This document shows, piece after piece, positions 50,509 to 59,440 of a DNA stretch of 64,000 bases. The translations under genes and the position numbers were made by a program. The notes under the pieces were generated by a model, which saw nothing but the letters and a program-made list of their open reading frames with translations, was not told the origin of the DNA and searched no databases. The DNA is taken from the NCBI RefSeq assembly GCF_007993045.1, contig NZ_VOOR01000006.1:62001-126000 (forward strand), read 5' to 3'. Positions within the stretch are counted from its first letter, which is position 1. Each line of letters opens with the position of its first letter. This DNA comes from Phaeodactylibacter luteus. Lineage in GTDB: Bacteria > Bacteroidota > Bacteroidia > Chitinophagales > Saprospiraceae.

Positions 50509-51306
50509 TTAGTCCGCTTTCAGCGGCAACAGTTCAACCCGGCGGAAGGACAAGGGGTGGCTTTCTGCCTGAAGGCAGATGTAGCCCTCGGATAGGGGAG
50601 AGCCCTCCTTTACCGCATACCCGTCTGGAATGAAATCGCCCCCGATGTGCGGGCGGGTATAAGTCAGCACCGTATCGTTCCCAACCACATGGTGGATGAT
50701 GCTGTCGCCCAAGACAACAAGGTCGATGGTAACCCACTCTTCGCCCCGGAAGGTTGGCCCTTCCGCATTGATGCAATGCGCCGTGGTGAGGGTATCGGCC
50801 AGGTAGACGTGAGTGCCTGGCGTGCAAAGGTTGGCGGTGGGGCGGCTGCCGGCCTCATCGCCGCCGAGCAGCTGCGCTTCCAGGGATACCGGGAAGGCCT
50901 GCTCCAGGCCCATAGTGGCCGGAGGCTGACTGTGCAGCATAGCCCCGCTGTTTTTATATGCCCAGCTTGCCCCGCCTGGGGCCTGTTTGCCCTCGAAGCG
51001 GTACTCTAACCGGAGCACATAATGGGAAAACGGCGATTCGTAAAAAAGGTGGCCAAACTCATTGGAAAAGGTGTCATAACCTTCGTAGGAGACCCGGAGC
51101 AGGCTATCCTCCACCCGGAAGGTATTGTTCAGGTTGTGTCCTAGCTCGTAGCCTGCAAATTTTGGCGTCCAGCCATCGAGGTTGTGCCCGTTGAACAAGG
51201 CGATCCAGCTGTTTCCGGTTGGGGCCGGCTCAGATTGAGGAGTACTACAGGCTGCAAACATGAAGCTGAGCGCTAGGGCCAGCAGTGATTTCATCAACGT
51301 TGTCAT
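50509..51306 (-). CDS. DUF1080 lipoprotein (3-keto-disaccharide hydrolase-like)
   Basis: The 265-residue protein has a lipoprotein signal ending MFAACS (Cys20) and a DUF1080 domain with NSWIALFNGHNLDGWTPKF, LRLEYRFEGKQAPG and NSGAMLHS. DUF1080 has a concanavalin-like fold; some members act on 3-keto-disaccharides. With a lipid anchor it is probably at the outer membrane or periplasm side. Its stop faces that of the AstE/AspA gene at 10 bp. Confidence 0.87.
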   Translation of the reverse strand: MTTLMKSLLALALSFMFAACSTPQSEPAPTGNSWIALFNGHNLDGWTPKFAGYELGHNLNNTFRVEDSLLRVSYEGYDTFSNEFGHLFYESPFSHYVLRLEYRFEGKQAPGGASWAYKNSGAMLHSQPPATMGLEQAFPVSLEAQLLGGDEAGSRPTANLCTPGTHVYLADTLTTAHCINAEGPTFRGEEWVTIDLVVLGDSIIHHVVGNDTVLTYTRPHIGGDFIPDGYAVKEGSPLSEGYICLQAESHPLSFRRVELLPLKAD

Positions 51307-51423
51307 ACCATGTTTTTACTGGCGGGGGCACGCCATCGCCGCCCACTAAACATACAAACAAAGTGGGGATATCTGCAAAGTGAACTGCCCATTTGCTAAA
51401 GCCCTGCTGTGGATTTTACGCTC
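51307..51423. other. Gap with IS-related fragment
   Basis: Just before the MITE-like element, tgaactgcccatttgctaaag (51383-51403) and tttacgctcc (51414-51423) repeat sequence found in the decayed IS200/IS605 element at 2130 and 2484. This segment may be a scar of a related element. Confidence 0.4.
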
Positions 51424-51626
51424 CTTTTATATAGTTCTCCAAGGCAGGATTTGTGCAAAGTTGACGCAGGTATTTTTTTCGCTCGCAAGGCGAAAAACGC
51501 AGGCATAGCCTACACGAAGCGTGGGGATAGGGCCCCCACGATGAAGTCGGCGAGGCTTTTCAACGCGGCGAGCGGGAAAAAGAGCAAGTCAAAATGCATT
51601 AATCTCGCCTTGGAGAACTATAAAAG
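51424..51626. mobile_element. MITE-like element with terminal inverted repeats
   Basis: CTTTTATATAGTTCTCCAAGGC (51424-51445) and the reverse complement of GCCTTGGAGAACTATAAAAG (51607-51626) form terminal inverted repeats of about 20 bp with one TA indel. Inside them lie subterminal similarity, a hairpin CGTGGGG..CCCCACG (about 51520-51540) and tttttcgctcgc / gcgagcgggaaaaa arms. The interior contains a 75-codon open frame with no known motif. The size (203 bp), inverted ends and lack of a transposase fit a non-autonomous element. Confidence 0.6.
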
Positions 51627-51644
51627 GCGAAAATGATAAGCCGG

Positions 51645-52718
51645 CTACTCGATGACCCGTTTTTCGATATAGTCTGAGTTCAGAAGGCTAAGGGCGCCCA
51701 TGTATTTGAGCTGGAAAGAGACGGCATCGCCCACTTTGTAGTTTGGGCTTTGGCCGCCAAGGTCCACCACCAGCATATCCGAGCTGGCATTTACCACCTC
51801 AATGCTTTCGTCGTCCGGGATCAGGTAGTCCACAGAAATGTCGAGGGTGCCGATGTCGAGTATGGCCCGGTAAGACTCCTTGCCGTAGTCCTCTTCGTTG
51901 ATTTCGAATACATCCCCGGAAGGGTTGGCAGCCATTTGGCCAATGGGCACCTTCGGCTTTTTGGTGATTTCGATGATCTGAGTGTACAGCCGGAACACAT
52001 CGGGCTTCATTGCGGGTATAGGCTTTTCTTCGAAAAGGTCTACGCCAAAGTAAAGGGTTTCGCCTATCCTGAAATGGTTGATGCCTTTGGGGATCTGCTG
52101 CCGGAAAAGCAGCGGCAGTACAACAGAGGTGCCGCCGGTCACCCAGGGTATCTTTTTGTTGAACTTGGCCTCCACCAGCTGTTTGTAAAGATTGAGCTGT
52201 ATCAATTTGTCTTCGGAGGGCATCACCCCGTGCAGGCAATTGAGGTTGGATCCAATCGCCACCACTTCTATATTGGGCAGCTCAAAGATTTTATCATAGA
52301 AATCGACCAGGTTCTCGCCCATGATCCCTTCCCGCAGGTCGCCCAGTTCAATCATGATGGTGACACGGTGCGTTTTCCCCTGCCGTTGTGCTTCCTCGGA
52401 TATCTTTTTGATGGTGGTGCTTTCTGAGTTGAAACTGACATCGGCATAGCGGACAACGTCCTCGATCTCATCCATAGCCGGCGGCTTAATGTATACGGTC
52501 TGCATATCAGGGGCGATGGCCTTGATTTTGGCGAGGTTGTAAATGCGGGAGTCGCAGACTTCTTTGATCCCCAGGCTGATGACTTCCTGTAGGTAGTCTT
52601 CATTGCCGCAGAGCAGCTTGGTCACAATCGCCCACTCAATGCCATTTTCCTGAAAGAGGTTGTTCAGGTATTGGTAGTTGTGCTTTAGGTGGCTACGGTT
52701 TAGCGTAAGATAGGCCAT
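51645..52718 (-). CDS. Alanine/ornithine racemase-family PLP enzyme
   Basis: Starting at 52718 (rather than 52754), the protein has 357 residues and the family's usual N-terminus. It has the fold-type III alanine-racemase barrel with PLP lysine K34 (AIVTKLLCG) and the glycine-rich NLNCLHGVMPSED phosphate-binding region, and the PTGTPVVLPLLFRQQIPKGI-like stretch. The group includes ornithine racemase and related enzymes. It lies about 330 bp downstream of a true alr on the same strand, so the window holds two related racemases. The substrate (ornithine, alanine or other) is not decided. Confidence 0.85.
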   Translation of the reverse strand: MAYLTLNRSHLKHNYQYLNNLFQENGIEWAIVTKLLCGNEDYLQEVISLGIKEVCDSRIYNLAKIKAIAPDMQTVYIKPPAMDEIEDVVRYADVSFNSESTTIKKISEEAQRQGKTHRVTIMIELGDLREGIMGENLVDFYDKIFELPNIEVVAIGSNLNCLHGVMPSEDKLIQLNLYKQLVEAKFNKKIPWVTGGTSVVLPLLFRQQIPKGINHFRIGETLYFGVDLFEEKPIPAMKPDVFRLYTQIIEITKKPKVPIGQMAANPSGDVFEINEEDYGKESYRAILDIGTLDISVDYLIPDDESIEVVNASSDMLVVDLGGQSPNYKVGDAVSFQLKYMGALSLLNSDYIEKRVIE

Positions 52719-53047
52719 GCTTGGTTTTGTTGGTTGAAATTTAGGAAAGTGCAAAGCACTGTGCAGCAGCGTTGCCTACATCAGGGTGGAGCCTCCGCGG
52801 GGAGCCTGTGAGAGGCGGCGAAATAAGCTCTAAGGAAAGGGAGGCTACAACCGGTTGGGCCCTGAATGTGCAGGGCTATGGGCAGGCAATCGGTATGGGC
52901 AGCTGTACAGTCGATGGAGGAATGGTTGATTCCGAAAATCAGGATAGCGCTCCGCAAGAACTTAGAGGGGCGCCCCCGGCCAGCTTATCTGCAAGCAAGC
53001 ATAATAGACAACAGGCTAAACCACTTTTGGGTTTAATCCTAGAGGGA
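52719..53047. other. Gap between the two racemase genes
   Basis: 329 bp with no gene. Two small hairpins, TAAACC..GGTTTA and TAATCC-tagag-GGATTA (53019-53050), end at the alr stop and may terminate it. The rest is unremarkable. Confidence 0.4.
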
Positions 53048-54202
53048 TTAGTCCACTACGTGCCTTGGGATATCCATCGGCAACCGTGTGAGCAGTTCGT
53101 AGTTGACTTGATTGGAAAACTCGCCGAAAGAGGACACCGACAGCTCCAAGTCGCCCTGATAGCCAATGATGACGACCTCGTCCCCTCGTTCAAGGTTTTC
53201 GAGCTGGGAAGCATCCACTGTGATGGCATTCATATTGACCATGCCGATGACCCCCACCCGCTTCCCCCTTATGAGCACCCGTCCGGCATTGCTCAGCGCC
53301 CGGCTGAACCCGTGGGCGTAGCCAATGGGGATGGTAGCGATTTTCATGGTATCGCTAGCCAGGTAGGAAGTGCCATAGCCTACATATTCGCCGGTGCGCA
53401 CCGTTTTGACATCCATCACCTGGCTTTTCCAGGTGATCAGCCTTTCCAGCGGATTGTCTTGCCGGTTGGCTTTGGCATTGAATTCGATCAAGGTTTCCCG
53501 GCTGGGCCAGAAACCGTACTGCAGAATGCCGATCCGGACCATATCCATGCGGGTAGGAGGGTAGCGCATGGCAGCAGCGGAGCAGGCGGTATGGTAAAAT
53601 TGCGGCTGCAAATGCTGGGCGCTGAACCACTTGGATATTTTCTTGTACAACTTTCGCTGTTGGGTGACCCGAACATAGTTGGCAATGCTTTCTGCCCCGG
53701 CAAAGTGGGTGCTGAGCCCTTCAAAGTGCAGGTGTTCCGGGTGGCTGCTGAGCAGCGCTGCCACAGCTGGGAGCTCATGCGCTTCGTAGCCTATGCGGTT
53801 CATACCGGTCTCAATTTCTATGTGTACCCGTGCACGCTTCTTTATCCGCTGTGCTGCTTTGGCGGCGTAAGCCAGCCGCTCCAGCTCAAAAGTATAGAAA
53901 GAAATGCCGGACTCGATGGCCCAGTCTACGTGCTCATCCTCGATCATGCCCATGATCATGATCTCGGTATCTGGGTGCTGTATGACCTGTTGCACCCGGT
54001 AGGCCTCTGCTGCATCAAAAACCGAGAAATGACGGATGCCGCAGGCTTCAGCCATAGGGACGAAAACCTCCAGCCCATGGCCATAAGCATTGCCCTTGAC
54101 CACGGAGGATAGCCGGGGCTGCTCTCCGATCTGCGCTCTGATAAAGGCCAGGTTTTTGGCCAGGGCCTGTTGGCTGATTTCAATTTTTGAGGTAGCTAGC
54201 AT
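53048..54202 (-). CDS. alr: Alanine racemase
   Basis: Starting at 54202, the enzyme has 384 residues. The PLP lysine is K36 (SSVVKGNAYGHG), and the second catalytic residue, the Tyr of VGYGTSYLA, is present, with FDAAEAYRVQQV, IETGMNRIGYE and TIPIGYAHGFSR. It makes D-alanine for peptidoglycan. The start lies 15 bp downstream of the M20 amidohydrolase stop, so they share a transcript. The DNA between the genes shows no promoter. Confidence 0.93.
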   Translation of the reverse strand: MLATSKIEISQQALAKNLAFIRAQIGEQPRLSSVVKGNAYGHGLEVFVPMAEACGIRHFSVFDAAEAYRVQQVIQHPDTEIMIMGMIEDEHVDWAIESGISFYTFELERLAYAAKAAQRIKKRARVHIEIETGMNRIGYEAHELPAVAALLSSHPEHLHFEGLSTHFAGAESIANYVRVTQQRKLYKKISKWFSAQHLQPQFYHTACSAAAMRYPPTRMDMVRIGILQYGFWPSRETLIEFNAKANRQDNPLERLITWKSQVMDVKTVRTGEYVGYGTSYLASDTMKIATIPIGYAHGFSRALSNAGRVLIRGKRVGVIGMVNMNAITVDASQLENLERGDEVVIIGYQGDLELSVSSFGEFSNQVNYELLTRLPMDIPRHVVD

Positions 54203-54216
54203 AATGTAGTGATGGC

Positions 54217-55374
54217 TCAGTGGTTGAGGATGGCTTCGCACAAACGGGTGTACATGCGTACGCCAACCGGTATAATTTCATCGGGGAAATCGTAGTCGGG
54301 GTTGTGCAGGGCCGGGTGGTCTTCGCCCGAACCGATGCCGAACATCGCGCCCCGGTACTGCTGAGTGAAGGCCCCAAAGTCTTCCCCCCATTTGAAAGCA
54401 TAAGGAGCGGTATGATAGGAAAAGCCCTCAGCCTCCGCCGCCGCCTCAATCAGGGCGGCCATTTCCGGGTCATTGCGGTTGGTCCGGAAGATATTCGTCC
54501 ATTCTGTTTCGGCTTTGAGGCCGTACTTTTTACTGACCCGCCCGATGTAGTCCAAAAGCCTTTGGCTTAGCTTTTCCATTTCGGCCTCTGTCCAAGTGCG
54601 TATGGTGAGGTGTATTTCGCCATAGCCGGCCGAGACGCCATAGGCCACTTCCCCCAGGTTGATGTGCACCGGGGTAAGTATGGCAAAGCCTTCTTTGTCC
54701 CGGTCGGGCTGGCAGGCGGTCTGAGATGCTTTGATGATTTCTGAGATGGCCATAGCGGGGTTGGTCCCATTTTCCGGCTCACCGGCATGAGCTGTTTTGC
54801 CGTGCAGGCGTACGATCAGGCTTTGCACAGCTGCGCTGAAAGGCCCTTCCCGGCAGACGATCTGCCCTGACGGGAAACCGGGCAGGTTATGAAAGGCAAA
54901 AGCATGGTCGATCGGCAATAGCGCATCGAACCCAGGGTCGTCCAGCATCCACTGTGCGCCAGCGCCAATCTCTTCTGCAGGCTGGAACAAAAGGAGCACC
55001 CGCCCCTTGCCAGGGGGGTGGCCCTGCAGGTAGTGGGCGAAGCCCATCATCACCGCCATATGGCCGTCGTGCCCGCATTTGTGCGAAACGCCAGGATTGG
55101 TGGAGCGGTACGCAAATTCATTGACCTCTTCTATGGGCAGGGCATCGAGTTCTGTACGGAAAAGGAGGGTAGGCCCCGGCCGGCCACTGTCGAATACAGC
55201 AGCTACCCCATGGCCTCCCAGCCCTGTGAAAATCTGGCTGGGCTGTAAGTGCTCTAGCTTTTCCAAGACCCGCAGGGCGGTCTGCTCTTCTGCTCCGCTC
55301 AGCTCCGGATGCTGATGTAGCTGCCGCCGAAACGCCTGAACTTCAGGCAGCCATACTGGTTTAGTCTGCGTCAT
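54217..55374 (-). CDS. M20-family amidohydrolase
   Basis: The 385-residue metallo-hydrolase has the two-domain fold of M20D: HQHPELSGAEEQT (about 16), KCGHDGHMAVMMGFAHYL (metal ligands), LFQPAEEIGAGAQWML, a dimerisation domain (about 185-295) and HNPDYDFPDE near the C-terminus. Family members include N-acyl-amino-acid and hippurate hydrolases and diaminopimelate deacetylases. It is upstream of alr in the same operon, so its product may be an amino acid. The exact substrate is unknown. Confidence 0.9.
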   Translation of the reverse strand: MTQTKPVWLPEVQAFRRQLHQHPELSGAEEQTALRVLEKLEHLQPSQIFTGLGGHGVAAVFDSGRPGPTLLFRTELDALPIEEVNEFAYRSTNPGVSHKCGHDGHMAVMMGFAHYLQGHPPGKGRVLLLFQPAEEIGAGAQWMLDDPGFDALLPIDHAFAFHNLPGFPSGQIVCREGPFSAAVQSLIVRLHGKTAHAGEPENGTNPAMAISEIIKASQTACQPDRDKEGFAILTPVHINLGEVAYGVSAGYGEIHLTIRTWTEAEMEKLSQRLLDYIGRVSKKYGLKAETEWTNIFRTNRNDPEMAALIEAAAEAEGFSYHTAPYAFKWGEDFGAFTQQYRGAMFGIGSGEDHPALHNPDYDFPDEIIPVGVRMYTRLCEAILNH

Positions 55375-55396
55375 GTGGCAAGGTCGCGTTTTGGTT

Positions 55397-56866
55397 TTAT
55401 GCCCGCCCTGCTGAAAGCCGGGCAGATGCAGGGTCTTCCGGGGCAGGTGTGAGGTAGCTCAATAATAGGAAGGAAAGCGCAGAAATACTAATCCCGGCGA
55501 TATTGGAGTCCAGCCCGTACGGCAGTTGGTAGCCGGCCAGTATAAGCCCCAAGGTAGTGCCCCCGCCTAACAACATGGACCAAAATGCAGCAGTGGGCGT
55601 GCTGCGTTTCCAGTACATCCCCCCGAGCACAGGCACAAACAGGCCACTGACCATAAAGGCATAGGAAAGGAGCATGAGCTCCAAGACGTTCTGCATAGAC
55701 ATAGCTATCAGTAGCGCTATTGCGCCGATGGCAAAGGTCGCAACCTGCGAGTAGCGGAGGATTTTCTTTTCATGCCCTTTGATCGGCATGAAGCGTTCCA
55801 GGATATCCGTTACCACATTGCCGGAAGCCGCCATCAGGCAGCTGTCTGCAGTAGACATGATTGCAGAAAAGTAAGCGGAGAGCATCAGCCCGGTAAGCCC
55901 TGCGGGCAGTACAGTGCGCAGCAGCAGCGGCAGCCCCATCTCTGCATCCATTTGAGCAGGGTCAGTATAGCCTAAGCCAACGAACATACCCTGGTCTGCG
56001 CCTACGCGGGCGAACAAGCCGAGCAGTACGCCCATGAAGGCCATGATGGGGTACTCAAACAATCCCGCTATGTACCAAGCCCTGCGGGCTGTTTTTTCAT
56101 CCCTACAAGCATAAATGCGCTGGTAGAGCGTCATCCCTACAAACCAAATGGGGATGATGGTCACGCCCCAGTTGACGAGCTGAGACCAGGCCACGTTCGT
56201 TAGGCTGAGCATCTCCGGCTGCACAGTGGCTTTGATGCTTTCGTACCCGCCCACTGCATAGTACCCCATCGGTATGCCGATGAAGACCAGGCCTGCCATG
56301 AGTATGATCCATTGCACGGTGTCGGTATAAATGACCGCTTTGAGCCCTCCCGCCACGGTATACACTACAGCAATGATCCCCATGATGATGAGGGCCTGCG
56401 TGAGGCTGAGGGCGGTAAAGGTGGCGGATGCCAGTTTGGCGCCAGCCAGGAGCTGGGAGCTGGTGAAACCTATGTAGCCGATGGCGGAGATAAAGCCGGC
56501 CAGCAGTGCAACTTTGGGGTTGAAGAGGTACTCAAAAAGCTGTGGGAAAGTCAGGAGGTTGATCTGTTTGGAGAGCCGGTTCACCTTTGGGATGAGGAAA
56601 ACTGCGCTGAGCCAGGCCCCGATCAGCCCGGTGAACAGCATCCAAGACCCGGACAGCCCCATCATGAAGCCGAGCCCGCCCAAGCCTATGGAGAAGCCGC
56701 CCCCTACGTCAGTCGCTACAACCGACAAGCCAATGTGCATGCTGCCCATGTCGCGCCCGCCCACATAGTAGTCATCTGCATTTTTGTTCTGCCGGAAAAA
56801 GAAAAAGCCAATCCCGAGCATGGCTAGGAAGTAAACAATGAATATGGCGATGTCTATTGGGTGCAT
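55397..56866 (-). CDS. Sodium:solute symporter
   Basis: The 489-residue protein has about 13 membrane helices and the SSS signatures: GGRDMGSMHIGLSVVATDVGGG (helix 1-2), AFISAIGYIGFTSSQLLAG-like sequence, and LMLSAYFSAIMSTADSCLMAASG near the sodium site. It carries a solute (amino acid, sugar or carboxylate) with Na+. It precedes the M20 amidohydrolase and alr genes by 22 bp, so it may import the compound they process. Confidence 0.92.
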   Translation of the reverse strand: MHPIDIAIFIVYFLAMLGIGFFFFRQNKNADDYYVGGRDMGSMHIGLSVVATDVGGGFSIGLGGLGFMMGLSGSWMLFTGLIGAWLSAVFLIPKVNRLSKQINLLTFPQLFEYLFNPKVALLAGFISAIGYIGFTSSQLLAGAKLASATFTALSLTQALIIMGIIAVVYTVAGGLKAVIYTDTVQWIILMAGLVFIGIPMGYYAVGGYESIKATVQPEMLSLTNVAWSQLVNWGVTIIPIWFVGMTLYQRIYACRDEKTARRAWYIAGLFEYPIMAFMGVLLGLFARVGADQGMFVGLGYTDPAQMDAEMGLPLLLRTVLPAGLTGLMLSAYFSAIMSTADSCLMAASGNVVTDILERFMPIKGHEKKILRYSQVATFAIGAIALLIAMSMQNVLELMLLSYAFMVSGLFVPVLGGMYWKRSTPTAAFWSMLLGGGTTLGLILAGYQLPYGLDSNIAGISISALSFLLLSYLTPAPEDPASARLSAGRA

Positions 56867-56953
56867 GGAGGTAGGATTTGTGGCAAACAGGGTCGCCCCG
56901 CGCCGGGCGGTTGAGCAGCCTGGGCGGGGTGGAGGAATATCTTATCGAAAGGG

Positions 56954-57400
56954 TTAGGCGCCAGCTTGCTTGAGGCGCATTTCGAGGTATTTATTGGTGA
57001 AGCCGAGCTTGGTGTAGAGGTGGCGCGCGGGGTTGTCCGGCTCAACGTGGAGAGCGATATCGCCTTGTGCCAGGCTAATGGCTTTTTGCATCAGCTGCTT
57101 GCCGATGCCCTTGCCGCGGTGCTGATTGTCTACCGCGATATAAACGAGGATGTTTTCCGGGATATACCCCTCCATGCCGGTCCGGTTGATGACTACGGCG
57201 CCTACAATCTCATCATCAATCAGCCCTGTGACGATATAACCGCCGTGTGAGGCAGATTCTTTCTGTGCATACTGAATGCACTTCATAATGTCTTCCCGGG
57301 GATCGCCATACTCGTCTAGGTGTTTGTGGAGAAAGTCTACGATTTTGTCTTTTTCAGGAATTGAGGCTGGGTCAAAAGGGGTAAATACCTTAAAATTCAT
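56954..57400 (-). CDS. GNAT-family acetyltransferase
   Basis: The 148-residue protein has a GNAT fold: a short N-terminal helix region, VIVTGLIDDEIVGAVV strands, and the acetyl-CoA loop QHRGKGIGKQLMQKAISLA. The C-terminal NPARHLYTKLGFTNKYLEMRL is typical. The substrate is unknown. It follows the symporter operon on the same strand but in the other order; it is the gene upstream of it by 88 bp and probably drives no shared function. Confidence 0.88.
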   Translation of the reverse strand: MNFKVFTPFDPASIPEKDKIVDFLHKHLDEYGDPREDIMKCIQYAQKESASHGGYIVTGLIDDEIVGAVVINRTGMEGYIPENILVYIAVDNQHRGKGIGKQLMQKAISLAQGDIALHVEPDNPARHLYTKLGFTNKYLEMRLKQAGA

Positions 57401-57556
57401 ATCGATGTTTAATCAGAAGTGTTTCAGGGCGGCTCGGGTTTGGTTTTTGTAAGACACTGATAGCCAAAGCCTTCCTGTGAAATAAAACATAATGGTTCCA
57501 TATAAGCAACGCATAAAGGGCAGATAGGTTGGCTGCAGGCATCCCACAGGCTATAG

Positions 57557-57717
57557 GGGCGCAAACCAGATTGCCGTTTTTTCGCCCTGCCCCCTCCGTA
57601 AGGATAGGGGCCTGCCCCTGCCTAGCGGGCAGGTGCCGCTATGCTCCGGGGCTCGCTATCCGCTCGGCCCTGTCGGGCTTGCCACCCCTTCGCAGCGCTA
57701 GGCCAATGCCCGCCTAT
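57557..57717 (-). repeat. Dispersed hairpin-rich intergenic repeat, copy 7
   Basis: Minus orientation. Core GGCATTGGCCTAGCGCTGCG and GGGCCGAGCGGATAGCGAG are intact; one base differs in CCCCGGAGC. The hairpin is CACCTGCC-cgct-AGGCAGGGG. The 3' end is AAAAAACGGCAATCTGGTTT then GCGCCCC. It lies between the GNAT gene and the aspartic protease gene; the rest of 57401-57762 has no gene. Confidence 0.85.
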
Positions 57718-57762
57718 GGCTGATCTAGCACAAACGCCTATGGCATGTTGGTTTTCGCCCGG

Positions 57763-58995
57763 CTACAGCAGGTCTTCCAGCAAGAAGGCCACCTTGAACT
57801 TGGCCTCCCCTCTTCTTACCTTCATCCGGATGCGCTTGCCCGGCTGCTTTTGGAGCCGCCTGATGATGCCTTCGAGGGAAAGCAGGCTGGCGGGCATCCA
57901 ATTGACCCGTAGTATCTCGTCCCCTGGTTTTAGCCCGGCCTGGCCAGCGGGGCTGTCATCCAGCACACTGTAGATGTCAAACTGGTTGAGGGCTGGGCCA
58001 GAGGCGATGATGAGGAGCCCGCTGCGGTCTTTCTTGAACTCTTCTTTGTAATATTTATTGGGCGCGAAGTAGGCCTTCTCCTCGATATAGTTCAGCACAA
58101 CAGTGAAGCGGCGTAGTATGCCGTTGCCGATGATGCCGTTCCGGCGGTCGAGCTGCGTGGTGTCGATATTGGGTAGGTCATACTCCTGATAACTGGTGAC
58201 GACCTGTGAAAAAGTGAAAGGGGGCAGCTTCAGTTCATCTACCTGCCCCTGATACCCGAGGAGGAACCCGCCCAGCCCTGCCCCAAGGTTGGTGGGGATG
58301 ACGCGCTCTGGGATGTGGAGCCCCGGAGCGCTCTGCGTATTGATGAGCAAAGGCAAGGCCGCGCCGGTATCGAGCAGGAAATTCAGGTGGGAGCTGTCTG
58401 AGCCCTGGGCTACATCTGCCATGAGGTAAGGCTTGCTGCGCAGGAAGCGGGCGTCAACCTCGGTGAAAGCTCCTCCAGGCCCCTCGAAATTGTTGGGGTT
58501 GAAAAAGGAGATGACCTGCCGCCGGTAATCGATGCGCACAATAAAGCGCCGGAAAAAGTCGGCCCCTAGAATGCCGTGTATGTCGATCCCAGCATAGTCC
58601 TCAAACCGCATATAGTCTTCCTCAAGCACGAGCACTGCCCGGTTTTTTGCAAGAATGTCCCCCATTTTCAGGTTGACGCCCTGTGCCAGGTAAGCGTAAA
58701 GCTCCGTGCTGAGATCAGACCCCAAAATGGTGAAGCGCCGCTTGTAGTCGATTTGGAGCAAGTCGGTAATTTCCCGCTGTGTGATAATGGTGTGCTCTGC
58801 ACCAGTATCAAAGATGAAATTGAGCGGTAGCAGCCCTTCGAAAAGTACGGGGACAATGACAAAGCCATTGATGTATTCAAAGCGGATATCCACCCGCTTG
58901 AAATTCTCCCGGACTTCAAGGTCGGCCAGTTGGGCAAAGGCTCCGGGGGCAGCCATGATCAGGCAGAGCAAAAAGGCAGTCAGGCAGGGCTTCAT
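57763..58995 (-). CDS. Two-lobed aspartic protease with PDZ domain
   Basis: The 410-residue protein has a signal peptide (about 1-22, ending FAQ) and two retropepsin-like lobes, each with a DTG active-site motif: IFDTGAEHTI (D63) and LLDTGAALPLL (D209). A PDZ domain follows (about 325-400, YSVLDDSPAGQAGLKPGDEIL). A pepsin-like pair of lobes in one chain is common to this Bacteroidota family; the PDZ domain should guide substrate choice. It is probably periplasmic or cell-surface. It stands alone. Confidence 0.9.
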   Translation of the reverse strand: MKPCLTAFLLCLIMAAPGAFAQLADLEVRENFKRVDIRFEYINGFVIVPVLFEGLLPLNFIFDTGAEHTIITQREITDLLQIDYKRRFTILGSDLSTELYAYLAQGVNLKMGDILAKNRAVLVLEEDYMRFEDYAGIDIHGILGADFFRRFIVRIDYRRQVISFFNPNNFEGPGGAFTEVDARFLRSKPYLMADVAQGSDSSHLNFLLDTGAALPLLINTQSAPGLHIPERVIPTNLGAGLGGFLLGYQGQVDELKLPPFTFSQVVTSYQEYDLPNIDTTQLDRRNGIIGNGILRRFTVVLNYIEEKAYFAPNKYYKEEFKKDRSGLLIIASGPALNQFDIYSVLDDSPAGQAGLKPGDEILRVNWMPASLLSLEGIIRRLQKQPGKRIRMKVRRGEAKFKVAFLLEDLL

Positions 58996-59440
58996 AAGCA
59001 GTCGGTGGTTTCCCGGATGTGGCTACCCATTGTAATGCGTTGTAGCACGGCTTGGTTCACCAAAGGAGGGCCCGGTGCAGCCCGGCGGAAAGAAAAGGTT
59101 GGCGCTGAGGCAGCAATACGATAAAGGCTGCCGTTTTAATTGGGCTGTTACGTAAACTGCAAGTTAATATCATAATTAAATTTGGTATTTCTGCTAATTG
59201 TAAAAAAGTGTTCGTTGGTTTTTGTTTTCTCAGCGTATTTTATGACTTTTACGACCTAGTTAGTGTAAAACCAACACAATTGCTTAGCCTTTCTACCGCT
59301 CCCATGAACCCAAATAATGAAAACTTGCCTAAGGGCTAAAAGACCTGCAAGGTGAGGTGCTTTGGCGAGCATCCCTCCCTTCCTCGGCGAGGCGATATTT
59401 TAATCAGATATAGTTTTACTAACTAAACCAATTGTAGTGT
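58996..59440. other. AT-rich region upstream of susC
   Basis: 445 bp without a gene. 59155-59290 is A/T-rich and contains a TTTG (59221-59224) 18 bp before TGACTTTT, a weak promoter-like pair that would give a leader of about 180 nt. Short stems such as CTTGC..GCAAG lie in the leader. No known riboswitch is recognised. Confidence 0.4.

Noticed and set aside
52772-54112. 446-codon plus-strand open frame
   Set aside because: It is antisense to alr, which has the PLP lysine and catalytic Tyr.
58996-59440. Possible riboswitch in the susC leader
   Set aside because: The short stems match no known riboswitch pattern, and an A/T-rich long leader is common for susC genes.
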